Shown here one piece after another: positions 8,962 through 16,483 of a stretch of 64,000 bases of DNA. Both the position numbers and the translations under genes were made by a program. Numbering within the stretch: position 1 is the stretch's first letter; each line of letters begins with the position of its first letter. The notes below the pieces were generated by a model, which saw only the letters and a list, made by a program, of their open reading frames with translations, searched no databases and was not told the origin of the DNA. Source of the stretch: UMGS1519 sp050951095 (GTDB lineage: Bacteria > Actinomycetota > Coriobacteriia > Coriobacteriales > Eggerthellaceae); NCBI GenBank assembly GCA_050951095.1, contig JBMNIQ010000005.1, positions 186,001 to 250,000 on the forward strand, given 5' to 3'.

Positions 8962-9750
8962 GTGAAGTCGATGACATTGCGTGAAATCCAGCACGAGGAG
9001 CTATTCCTTCTATATACATTCAAGGACTATTGCAATCAGCTGGGTATTAAGTGGTCGGTCGCCTACGGCACGCTTTTAGGAGCGGTAAGGCATAAAGGAT
9101 TTATTCCCTGGGATGATGACGTAGATGTTCTCGTTTCTCGTTCTAGCTATCAGCAGTTAATTGCGAACCCTCTTGAAACGAGAGAAATTGGAACCATTGT
9201 GCCAGGCGACGGCGACGGGCCATGGCTGTTTCCCAAGGTTTACAGCAAACGAACGCTATGGAATGAAACTTTCACTCGGCACAGCGACAAGCTCGGCGTG
9301 TTCATCGATGTTTTTCCTTGGGATGAGGTTTCGAAAGAAACCGCCCGTTCGTATTTTCTTCGCGTGCAGAGGAGATGCAAGCCCTACTTCTATAGCTACT
9401 CCTTCGACTATTCGGATGTTAGATATCAAAGTCCAAAAGGTCGAATGCAAAGAGCTATAGGAAATGTGGGACGATTGCGCTCTCGGGCCTCATATAGAAC
9501 AGACATAGATTCTCTTATCTCGGAGTCAATTGGTGAAGATGGCTTTGTTAACTTTTTCTCTTCTTACTCGTTCGAGAAGGAATATGTTGACGCTGAAAAA
9601 TGCAAAGAAGTTACTCAAGTCGAATTTGAGGGTGAGTCTTTTCCGTGTCTCGGTAACCCCGAAATGCACCTTCGTCGAGTATATGGGGAAGATTGGATGA
9701 CCCCAATCAAGCACGACGAGCACCTTCACGGCAAGGCGTATTGGAGGTAA
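8962..9750 (+). CDS. LicD-family phosphotransferase
   Basis: 262 residues with the LicD signature YGTLLGAVRHKGFIPWDDDV near residues 34-53 (metal-binding Asp cluster) and the C-terminal LRRVYGEDWMTP motif. Founding members transfer phosphocholine from CDP-choline to teichoic acid or LPS sugars; relatives move other phosphodiester-linked groups, so the locus probably adds a phospho-substituent to the polysaccharide. GTG at 8962 is taken as start because GGTGGA precedes it; an in-frame ATG at 8971 is the alternative. The following gene stub looks like a nucleotidyltransferase, which would fit supply of the CDP-activated donor. Confidence 0.87.
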   Translation: MKSMTLREIQHEELFLLYTFKDYCNQLGIKWSVAYGTLLGAVRHKGFIPWDDDVDVLVSRSSYQQLIANPLETREIGTIVPGDGDGPWLFPKVYSKRTLWNETFTRHSDKLGVFIDVFPWDEVSKETARSYFLRVQRRCKPYFYSYSFDYSDVRYQSPKGRMQRAIGNVGRLRSRASYRTDIDSLISESIGEDGFVNFFSSYSFEKEYVDAEKCKEVTQVEFEGESFPCLGNPEMHLRRVYGEDWMTPIKHDEHLHGKAYWR

Positions 9751-9863
9751 TGAAACGAGCAGCGCAAAACAGTCGTTTTACTTGCTGCGGGGAAGTCGTC
9801 AAAGTTTCCCCCCTCTGCTCTATGACAAACCGAAAGGGCTCTTTGAGTATCGGGGGGGGTGTT
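9750..9863 (+). pseudogene. 5' stub of a sugar/choline-phosphate nucleotidyltransferase (LicC-like), frameshifted and truncated
   Basis: One frame (from about 9766) reads KTVVLLAAGKSSKF, the nucleotide-binding start of nucleotidyltransferases (LAAGxGxRxG). The next frame (about 9817-9857) reads LYDKPKGLFEYRG, which matches the following PKgL...G segment of the same fold. At least one frameshift separates the pieces, and homology ends at a run of eight Gs (9852-9859) beside the transposon remnants. LicC-type CTP:phosphocholine cytidylyltransferases commonly neighbour licD, which fits. Inference from motif spacing only. Confidence 0.5.
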
Positions 9864-9931
9864 CCTATGGTTTCGTCAATCCCCGGAGCACATTTTCCAA
9901 GAGGCTCGATTCCGGAGGAGGGCATGCTGAC

Positions 9932-9956
9932 GCCGGCCCCTTGGGGCCGGCTTTTC
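9932..9956 (+). terminator. Rho-independent terminator-like hairpin
   Basis: Perfect 9-bp stem GCCGGCCCC / GGGGCCGGC with a TT loop, followed by TTTTC. It would close the polysaccharide locus transcript on the + strand; it could also belong to the end of the adjoining IS110 remnant. Confidence 0.6.
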
Positions 9957-9977
9957 GCTCTGTCACTTCCGGCCCGC

Positions 9978-10451
9978 CTAGGCCGAGTACTGGACCTTAT
10001 CCCGCATAATGGCGTAGATCACCTTGACCCTCTTCCTCGCGACGGCCTTGAGCGCCTCGCCGTGGCACATGCCCCGGTCCCTGCAGCGGCGGTAGCGCTC
10101 GCCGAAGCGGTTGTCGCTCCTGACCAGCGAGTTGCATGAGAATATGAGCAGGTTCTTGAGCCTCTTGTTGCCCTGCCTCGATGCGCTGACCGACGACAAG
10201 GAGGTGCCCGACCGCCTGTTCCGCGGCGCCACTCCGCAGTAGGACGCGAGGTGGTCGTGGTCGGGGAACCTGGAGATGCCGACGCCAATAACGTGCTCGG
10301 AGGCGGTCCTAGGGCCTATGCCGGGGACCGTTGTCAGGCACCTGTAGGTGTCGTCCCCGGCGAGGAGCCTCGAGATCTCCCCGTCGAGCCGCGGGGCCTC
10401 CCTGACGGCTTCCCTTATCCTCCGCGTTTGCGATGTTCCCGTTCGGCACAA
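9978..10451 (-). pseudogene. IS110-family transposase, C-terminal fragment
   Basis: About 157 codons matching the C-terminal (Transposase_20) half of IS110/IS116/IS902 transposases: a coiled segment RIREAVREAPRLDGEIS, then DDTYRCLTTVPGIGPRTASE, the FPDHDHLASYCGVAPRNRRSG motif, QGNKRLKNLLI and the closing RGMCHGEALKAVARKRVKVIY. The N-terminal DEDD nuclease half is absent; upstream the frame closes and no matching sequence continues. It is therefore a dead remnant. It points back toward the polysaccharide genes. Confidence 0.85.
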
Positions 10452-10801
10452 TTCCCCCGGCTAGCGTCGCGAGATACGCTCAGTATGATGATTTTTTCGG
10501 CGTCGAGTTTCAGGACCGCGATGCAGCCGAGCGCCTTCTTGATCATGATGCAATCCTTCCAATCGTCGGTCGATCGGAAGGCTGCTTGTTGCGACACCCA
10601 CATTACCTGGCCATGGCAAGACTCTGGTCGGAGGAGCCCGGCAGTTTCCTATCAGTCGTCTGAGGCAGCCGTGCCCGCTCCGGCAACACCCCCCTGGAGC
10701 CCTCGAGGGCAGGGGCATAGGGCCGTGAGCAGGTGCTCGATTGGCAGTCCATCAGGGCATGACGCAATCGTAGGCCAGGCGTTTCCCTTGGATTTGTGTT
10801 C
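10452..10801. other. Degraded DNA between the IS110 fragment and the IS21 element
   Basis: 350 bp without a supportable gene. Short frames on the minus strand (for example one containing DDWKDCIMIKKALGCIAVLKLDAEK) could be scraps of older coding sequence, but none matches a family I recognise. Confidence 0.4.
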
Positions 10802-10895
10802 TGTCAATGGCATTTGAGCAGAATTCGCATCGGTTTCTGAGCAGTTCTCGCACCTAAGATGAGCTGGGTTTCTGAGCACCTCCCTGCATGAGGGC
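10802..10895. repeat. IS21 left end: terminal inverted repeat with internal CTGAGCA sites
   Basis: TGTCAATGG at the edge, then TTGAGCAGAATTCGCATCGG, TTTCTGAGCAGTTCTCG and TTTCTGAGCACCTCC. Three spaced (C/T)TGAGCA(G/C) copies lie here, beginning at about 10814, 10836 and 10873; they are the likely IstA binding sites. Confidence 0.7.
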
Positions 10896-11618
10896 GTGCC
10901 TGACGCGGTACGACTCGCCCCTGAAGCGCAGCAGGCGGCCGTGGTGGACGACGCGGTCGATGACGGCGGCGGCCATCTGGTCGTCGCCGAACACGCCGCC
11001 CCAGCGGGAGAACTCGAGGTTGGTGGTGAACACCACCGACTGCGTCTCGTAGGCCCCGCTGACCACCTGGAACAGGAGCCTGGCGCCGTCCTCGTCGAGC
11101 GGCAGGAACCCCAGCTCGTCGATCACGAGCAGCTCGGCGCGGCCTATCTGGGAGAGCTCCCGGTCGAGCCTGCCGTCGTCGCGGGCCCTGCGCAGCCGCA
11201 TCACGAGCGAGGATGCCGTGAAGAACCTCGCCTCGCGCTTCTCCGAGCAGGCCAGCGCGCACAGGGCCGAGGCCATGTGCGTCTTGCCCGTCCCGACGTC
11301 GCCCATCAGGACGAGGTCCTCCCGCGCGCTCATGAAGGACAGGCCCAGCAGGTCCTCCCGCCCGAACCCCTCCGGCCACGACACCGCCGTCCAGTCGTAG
11401 CCCTCGAAGGTCTTCGGCGCCGGCAGCGCGCAGCGCCTTAGCAGCGAGGCCCTCTTCGACGCGTCGCGGCTCGCAGCCTCGGCCTCGAGGTAGCCCAAGA
11501 GGAACTCGACCTGCCTGGGCGTGCCGCGCTGCGCCCACTCGGCCAGCACCGACTTCGTCAGCGAGCACCTCTTGCCCGTCTCCACCACCAGCTCGGCGGT
11601 CGCCTCGCTAACCGGCAT
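10854..11618 (-). CDS. istB: IS21-family helper ATPase IstB
   Basis: 254 residues, the usual IstB length, with a DnaC-like AAA+ core: Walker A GDVGTGKTH at about residues 106-114, Walker B LLVIDELGFLPL near 165 and sensor-like VVFTTNLEFSRWG. IstB assembles on DNA, selects the target and stimulates the IstA transposase. The start overlaps the end of istA by 11 bp, the standard translational coupling in IS21 elements. The protein is full length and shows no inactivating change. Confidence 0.95.
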   Translation of the reverse strand: MPVSEATAELVVETGKRCSLTKSVLAEWAQRGTPRQVEFLLGYLEAEAASRDASKRASLLRRCALPAPKTFEGYDWTAVSWPEGFGREDLLGLSFMSAREDLVLMGDVGTGKTHMASALCALACSEKREARFFTASSLVMRLRRARDDGRLDRELSQIGRAELLVIDELGFLPLDEDGARLLFQVVSGAYETQSVVFTTNLEFSRWGGVFGDDQMAAAVIDRVVHHGRLLRFRGESYRVRHALMQGGAQKPSSS

Positions 11619-13077
11619 CGCGGACCGCCTCCCCGGCGAGCCTGTCGTAGACGGACAGGTCGGCCGACCCCGCGGCGGCCCCGCCGCCGGATGCCCTGCG
11701 TGCGAGCAGGTCGCAGGAGGCGTCGTCGGGCACGCGGCCCGCGGCGAAGATCCGCTCCGCGGCGGCGCACGCGGCGGGGAAGCCGGACCGCTCGGAGGCG
11801 CGGGCGATGGCGCGCAGCGCCCTGCGCCTGTCGGCCTTGCCGCACCGGTCGATCGCCGCGACGAGGGCGGCGGGCATGTCCCGGCGCACCGTCGACTCGC
11901 CGAACGCCCGGGGCCTGGCGACCAGGGCCGGTATCAGCGAGGCGGGGTTCCGCACGGTCTCGCCCTCGCCCCACGACCTGGGGAGCCTGGCGACGAGCCT
12001 GCCCCGGTCGGCGAGGATCTCGACGCTGTCGGCGCGCAGCCCGACGAGCAGCTCGCGGCCGTGCCAGGCGGGGCCCGCGCAGTAGCGGTTGCCGCAGGCC
12101 TCGACGTAGCCGCGCTTGTCGGCGCGGGCCCCGACCCACCTTACGGCGTCGAACGGCACCCCGGGCAGCGCCAGCATCGCCGAGAGGTCCTCGGCCAGCG
12201 CCTCCGGGGTCGGGCGCCCGTCGCGGCAGCGCGAGGCGGCGTTGGTCCTCTCGCAGCCGGCGGCGAGCAGCGCGTTGAGCTCGCCGAGCGACGAGGCGGA
12301 GGGCTCGGGGACGAGCAGGTTTCGCCGCAGGAACCCCACGGCGTTCTCCACCGACCCCTTCTCGTTGCCGGAATACGGGTTGCAGTAGCGGCTCGCGCAG
12401 CGGTAGTGCGCCCTGAACCGCGAGAACAGCTCGGACTCGGTCACCTTCCCGCGCACCATCCTGCCGGCCTCCGTGGCGTTGTCGAGCACGAGCGTCGCGG
12501 GCGCCCGCCCGATCAGCTCGAACACGTGGGCCAGCCCGGCGCACATGCACTCGGACCGCTCCGAGAGCATCGCCTCGCAGTAGCGCGCGTTCGAGTGCGG
12601 CAGCGTCACGACCAGCAGCTTCATCCGCCGCCTCTCGCCGGCGAGGACGCAGCTGAAGTTGCCGAAGTCGACCTGCGCGGTGCCCGGGGCCCATTCGAGC
12701 TCGAGGTAGCCGTCGCGCGGGGAGGCCGGCGCGTGCTCGCGCCTCCAGCTCGCCACGCGCCTGCAGACCGACGAGTAGGACCCCTCGTAGCCGAGCTCGG
12801 CGACCATCCTGTCGTAGATGCGCTTGGCCGTGTGGCGCTGCTTTCGCGGGGCGCCGAGGTCGGCCTCGAGCACCGCGCCGATCCATGCGGCGTAGGCGTC
12901 GGTCGCGGGGCGCGGGTGCGCCGCCGCCACCGGGGCGGCCGGGGACATGTCCTCCATGTCGGCGTAGCGGGCCACGGTGTTGCGGCTCACGCCGAGCCTC
13001 CTCGATATCTCGGCCCTCGGGATCCCGCGGGCGTCCATCTCTCGTATATCCTGTTGAACGTCAAGGGGCACGGTCAT
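11608..13077 (-). CDS. istA: IS21-family transposase IstA
   Basis: 489 residues from the ATG at 13077, chosen because AGGAGGAAAGGAAG lies just upstream and the protein then opens with the conserved regulatory HTH (IPRAEISRRLGVSRNTVARY near residues 18-37). The integrase-type DDE core is visible: TAQVDFGNF (first Asp), LVLDNATEA (second Asp) and NEKGSVENAVGFLRR (Glu). The frame can be extended upstream to 13200 but that stretch lies in the element's end repeats. Full length, no frameshift, so the element may be active. Confidence 0.94.
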   Translation of the reverse strand: MTVPLDVQQDIREMDARGIPRAEISRRLGVSRNTVARYADMEDMSPAAPVAAAHPRPATDAYAAWIGAVLEADLGAPRKQRHTAKRIYDRMVAELGYEGSYSSVCRRVASWRREHAPASPRDGYLELEWAPGTAQVDFGNFSCVLAGERRRMKLLVVTLPHSNARYCEAMLSERSECMCAGLAHVFELIGRAPATLVLDNATEAGRMVRGKVTESELFSRFRAHYRCASRYCNPYSGNEKGSVENAVGFLRRNLLVPEPSASSLGELNALLAAGCERTNAASRCRDGRPTPEALAEDLSAMLALPGVPFDAVRWVGARADKRGYVEACGNRYCAGPAWHGRELLVGLRADSVEILADRGRLVARLPRSWGEGETVRNPASLIPALVARPRAFGESTVRRDMPAALVAAIDRCGKADRRRALRAIARASERSGFPAACAAAERIFAAGRVPDDASCDLLARRASGGGAAAGSADLSVYDRLAGEAVRDAG

Positions 13078-13174
13078 CTTCCTTTCCTCCTCCGGGCGGG
13101 GTCTCGCCAAAGCTCGCCGCCCGGAGCGAATATAGATCGGGCCGCGCCCCTTGCGCCAAGGGGGCGGCCCATGC

Positions 13175-13246
13175 GAATTCTGCTCAGTTCCAGTTGCCAT
13201 CGGTGCTCAGTTCCCGATGCGATTTCGGCGCAGTTCCTATTGCACA
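13175..13246. repeat. IS21 right end: terminal inverted repeat with internal CTGAGCA sites
   Basis: On the minus strand the edge reads TGTGCAATAGGAACTGCGCC, then AAATCGCATCGGGAACTGAG, and further copies ending GGAACTGAGCAGAATTCGC. The unit GAACTG(A)GC recurs at least three times. It pairs with the left end with one alignment gap. Confidence 0.7.
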
Positions 13247-13279
13247 TCTACAGGATTCTCGGGGCTGCCATCCTGGCCT

Positions 13280-13660
13280 CAGTTTGACTGTAATGGGCTA
13301 TCCCGGGGACGGTGAGCAGACAGACGTAGATCTCGTCGTGTGCGTGCGGGGTCGATATCTTCGCGTTGGGCCTCGCGGCCTACGCGGCTGCCCCCCCCCC
13401 GATTCTCCTCGCAAACATCTTGATCTGTGAGTTCTCGGCTGCGGCATGCCATTCCGACATTGGCTATGGCGGCGGTTCTCTCATTGGTCTTGGAGTCGCC
13501 AGAGAACGGCTTCGATGCCTCGTGCGCGGGAAATCTGGGCAAGTGGCAGACGGTAAGTCCTATCAACTTCAACATGTGGGGGCGTGGATTCGATGGGCCT
13601 GTATCGTTAGAATGCCGAAATCTCAGATGGGGCAAGGTTCTTTGAACTTGCGAGCGCAAT
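13280..13660 (-). pseudogene. Second IS110-type transposase remnant (N-terminal part plus frameshifted C-terminal start)
   Basis: On the minus strand, one frame gives LTVCHLPRFPAHEASK and FSGDSKTNERTAAIANVGMA, resembling the DEDD-domain end of IS110 transposases (usually GxxKTDxRDAxxIA). After a run of ten C/G bases at 13391-13400 another frame gives DEIYVCLLTVPGI, the start of the IS110 C-terminal domain. The same TVPGI region is present in the fragment at 9978-10451, so these are two different copies. Internal deletions and frameshifts make it non-functional. The IS21 element sits between the two remnants. Confidence 0.55.
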
Positions 13661-13772
13661 TAATGTTGTTATAAGGCAAGTATTGGCTGAGATCGAAGCA
13701 AAAGGTATTCCGTATTGTGAACTAGTTGAGACTATCCTTTATGCAGTACATACGGATGCTGGGAAGATGTAA
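13611..13772 (+). CDS. Start-less 53-codon ORF directly upstream of the OLD nuclease gene
   Basis: After a TAG at 13608-13610, a frame stays open for 53 codons to a TAA at 13770-13772. The product would contain GARFFELASAINVVIRQVLA and GIPYCELVETILYAVHTDAG and is amphipathic and predominantly helical. No ATG or GTG lies in frame except at the last codon, so it looks like the C-terminus of a truncated gene whose 5' part was lost to the IS insertions. It ends 11 bp before the nuclease start, with GGGGCGG between, implying former cotranscription. Family not recognised; it may be noise. Confidence 0.4.
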   Translation, partial: NAEISDGARFFELASAINVVIRQVLAEIEAKGIPYCELVETILYAVHTDAGKM

Positions 13773-13783
13773 AGGGGCGGTTT

Positions 13784-15565
13784 ATGGACGGCAAGTTAGA
13801 GCAATATGTGTTCTTGGGATTCGGAATTGACGGGTATCGAAGCTTCAATTCGGGACAGCCGGCGATGGTCGGCCCATTTGGGAAGGTTCACCTAGTAACT
13901 GGGCAAAACAATTCGGGGAAGTCATCTCTTGCTAATGTGGCCTCCCGTATCTTTCCAGCACTTCAAGGCAGAGGCGAAATCTCATCCAACCCATATCCGA
14001 TTCGCGACGAAGATCTTCCCCAGGGGGCCCGACGGCAACTTGATGCGAATATTACACTCTCATTGTGCTTCAGCCGAGATTCGCTCCTTGAGAATGTGGG
14101 GGATAAGAGCTACGGGGGACAAAGGGCGTTGGATACCATATCCGACGCGCTTTCGAGTGAGACAGTATCGCGAGGCGATCCTGGTGTCTGCTGGCTCGAT
14201 TTCAATATGCCCGTATCGCCCCGCTCGTCTACCCGAAATGATCTCGTGTTCGATCAGGAGATTGCTGATACTCTTGCTGAGGAATGCGGAACTAATTTCA
14301 GTAATGAATCTCTTGCAATAGTCTCGCACGGAGGAGGAAATCCTCGAGATAATCTGAACGATATTTTTCACGCTCTTATTCCATGGGATGCCATTCCTTC
14401 CGTAATAAAGGTGGAAGCGATACGGCATATTACGGACGAAGAGGAACCGGGCGAACATTATATATCAGGTGGTCAGGGGCTCGTGCGGGAGCTCCGCCGG
14501 CTCAAGATGCCAACCGTCAATGAGCAATTCGAAAGCCAACGTAAATGGGATAGGTTCGAAAGGTTTGTTCGCGATATTCTCAACGACCCCGATGCAGAGG
14601 TGACCACCGATGCAGAAGCAACGGTGGTTCAAGTAAAATCAGGAACGCCGGGTTTCCTTGAACTATCTGACCTCGGGACGGGAATTGAGGAGATCGTGAT
14701 GATGGCGGCAGTTGTAGCTTGCAACGATAACAAGCTCATCTTTATCGAGGAGCCGGAGATTCATCTTCATCCCACGTTGCAGTCCAAGCTGGTCAGGTAT
14801 TTCCTCGAAGACGAGAACGGGAACAGGTTCCTTATTACTACCCATTCCCCTTCAATAATCAATGTTCCCGGTGTTACGGTGACGCAGGTAAACAAGGCCC
14901 ATGGTGTTTCTCGTGCCGTTCAGGTGAGGGGCATGATTGATGCACGAGATGTTCTTGATGATATCGGAGCAAAGCCCTCCGACCTGCTTCAGTCGAATTA
15001 CGTCATATGGGTCGAGGGGCCGTCGGATCGAATTTATGTGAACTATTGGCTGAGCGTTGTCGACCCTCAGCTTAGTGAGGGAGTGCACTATTCCGTGATG
15101 ATCTACGGTGGCAAGCTCTTGAATGCATGCGACGCAGGTGTTGCGCAAGATGACGGCGATTTGATTTCGCTGTTTAGGGTCAATACCCATTTTTGCGTTC
15201 TCATGGACTCCGATCGGGAGAAGAAAGGTGCGCGGCTGAACGCTACGAAGATGCGCATCAAATCAGAATGTGAGTCTACGGGGAACATGTCGTGGGTGAC
15301 CGATGGGAGAACAATCGAGAATTACGTTCCTGCGGAAATACTTGGTCGTGCAATCGATGATTTGTATCCGGGTAAAAAATACGATTGTGAAATGGATGAT
15401 CAGTACGCCTGTCCGCTAAGTGGAGTGTTTTCTGGAAAGAAATACGGTCCGGATAAAATCAAAGTCGCTCGATGGGTTGCAAGCAACGGTTACGATTTAT
15501 CGCCCGAACTGCGCAAAAAAGTCGAAGAACTTGCGGAAAGGATTAGGGCTGCTAACGGACTGTGA
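13784..15565 (+). CDS. OLD-family ATP-dependent nuclease (AAA ATPase plus TOPRIM)
   Basis: 593 residues. N-terminal ABC-type ATPase: Walker A TGQNNSGKSS at about 39-48, a signature-like LSDLGTGIEEIV, Walker B LIFIEEPEIHLHP near 317-329 and H-loop TTHSP near 351. A C-terminal TOPRIM nuclease domain follows: acidic motif IWVEGPSDR near 407, CVLMDSDRE near 474 and TDGRTIENYVP near 505. Overlongation-defect (OLD) nucleases act in phage exclusion and retron or Gabija defence. No UvrD-like GajB partner or reverse transcriptase lies beside it, so it would be a stand-alone (class 1-like) OLD or part of an unrecognised set. ATG at 13784 with AAAGGGGCGG upstream; a strong terminator follows. Sits beside transposon debris, as accessory defence genes often do. 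Confidence 0.85.
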   Translation: MDGKLEQYVFLGFGIDGYRSFNSGQPAMVGPFGKVHLVTGQNNSGKSSLANVASRIFPALQGRGEISSNPYPIRDEDLPQGARRQLDANITLSLCFSRDSLLENVGDKSYGGQRALDTISDALSSETVSRGDPGVCWLDFNMPVSPRSSTRNDLVFDQEIADTLAEECGTNFSNESLAIVSHGGGNPRDNLNDIFHALIPWDAIPSVIKVEAIRHITDEEEPGEHYISGGQGLVRELRRLKMPTVNEQFESQRKWDRFERFVRDILNDPDAEVTTDAEATVVQVKSGTPGFLELSDLGTGIEEIVMMAAVVACNDNKLIFIEEPEIHLHPTLQSKLVRYFLEDENGNRFLITTHSPSIINVPGVTVTQVNKAHGVSRAVQVRGMIDARDVLDDIGAKPSDLLQSNYVIWVEGPSDRIYVNYWLSVVDPQLSEGVHYSVMIYGGKLLNACDAGVAQDDGDLISLFRVNTHFCVLMDSDREKKGARLNATKMRIKSECESTGNMSWVTDGRTIENYVPAEILGRAIDDLYPGKKYDCEMDDQYACPLSGVFSGKKYGPDKIKVARWVASNGYDLSPELRKKVEELAERIRAANGL

Positions 15566-15640
15566 TCTCTCGAATTTGTTTATCACAAGTAGGGTTCGGC
15601 TCATAGCGTGATTTAGCGAGCGGATGTTCTGGCTGCGAGA

Positions 15641-15677
15641 AGCTCCATTGGGAATCCGGTCCCAATGGAGCTTTTTC
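15641..15677 (+). terminator. Strong rho-independent terminator after the OLD nuclease gene
   Basis: Perfect 13-bp stem AGCTCCATTGGGA / TCCCAATGGAGCT around a 6-base loop, followed by TTTTTC. It separates the nuclease transcript from downstream accessory genes. Confidence 0.9.
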
Positions 15678-16409
15678 GAGTGTTCGTTTCCACTTTGCTC
15701 TTTGCAAAATTGGTAGATGACGAAAGCCCCAGATGGGCGACACAGGACACCTCCGGTGTTTTCAATATGCGCATTGCGCCCTGCCAGTTTGCTGCGCATT
15801 CGCGAACGGCAAATACGCTCTGAACTGCGCGAATCCCTCCTATCTTTTCGACTTGACAAAAGAGATTTTCATTGTCGGGCCATATCCTGCATTGTCTGAG
15901 GAAGTGGCAACAAATAACGATTTTCAGAAGCGGCATCTATGGATTAAGCCCGGGAATTACGTGCTATCGGTAGACCCGACGCAACCGTGACAGTGCTACC
16001 TTCGATAAACGGGTCGATTTACACCTATGATGAGAGAGGGTGCATTTTCGGACAGCATTCGCGCACGCATATCTAACGCGGCGCCTGCTTCCGACCCTGC
16101 GTGGATGAGGGGGAAGCACTTACCCCAGTCGAACTAGCATTCGTGGGCACGTCCGCTTTTCTATGTGTCCCGTATTGTTGGGAGAGCAATGGAAAGGTGC
16201 AAAGTTGTCGCCGATAAGATCGGCATGCCTGACGAAGAGCTTTCGAAGCGGTTTTCATGCTAGTGGTGCAAGGGTCGCTGCGCGGGTGTAGCGCTGTATT
16301 GAGGGTGCGTACATTTGGTCTTGCCAATGAGAGTTCCGGCCTGCTGCTAATCGCTCCTGTAAGTTGACTTCACCATTGCCAAGCGATGGGATCTCGGTTG
16401 CTAGTTTCT
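15678..16409. other. About 730 bp without an intact gene; possible gene scraps
   Basis: No convincing intact gene. One + frame (about 15797-15990) reads like real protein (YLFDLTKEIFIVGPYPALSEE, ending KPGNYVLSVDPTQP at a TGA at 15988-15990), but no matching N-terminus exists. A second scrap at about 16189-16263 reads MERCKVVADKIGMPDEELSK. These look like leftovers of deleted accessory genes. Confidence 0.35.
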
Positions 16410-16438
16410 TTGACGGCAGGTGTGGTTCCTGATATACC
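16410..16438 (+). promoter_or_regulatory. Candidate promoter for the DUF4238 gene
   Basis: TTGACG (16410-16415), 17-bp spacer, TATACC (16433-16438), placed 45 bp before the ATG. Consensus match only. Confidence 0.45.
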
Positions 16439-16483
16439 GGACGTCATTGGCAATGGGGTCATGCAGATGGGCGAGGTTGAGCG

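Larger units (their letters stand above)
10802..13246 (-). mobile_element. IS21-family insertion sequence, apparently intact
   Basis: 2445 bp, within the usual 2-2.5 kb size of IS21 elements, with istA and istB overlapping on the minus strand. The ends can be aligned as inverted repeats: the left end starts TGTCAATGG and the right end, read inward, TGTGCAATAGG; both reach TCGCATCGG about 24-33 bases in and CTGAGCA shortly after. Further CTGAGCA(G/C) copies lie inside both ends, the multiple-site arrangement typical of IS21 transposase binding. I see no clear target-site duplication in the flanks, so either the exact ends are slightly off or the neighbourhood was rearranged after insertion. 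Its codon use is far more GC-rich than the adjacent accessory genes. Confidence 0.85.

Noticed and set aside
11521..13287. Plus-strand open frame through istA/istB
   Set aside because: Shadow of the transposase genes; Gly/Pro/Arg-rich without domains.
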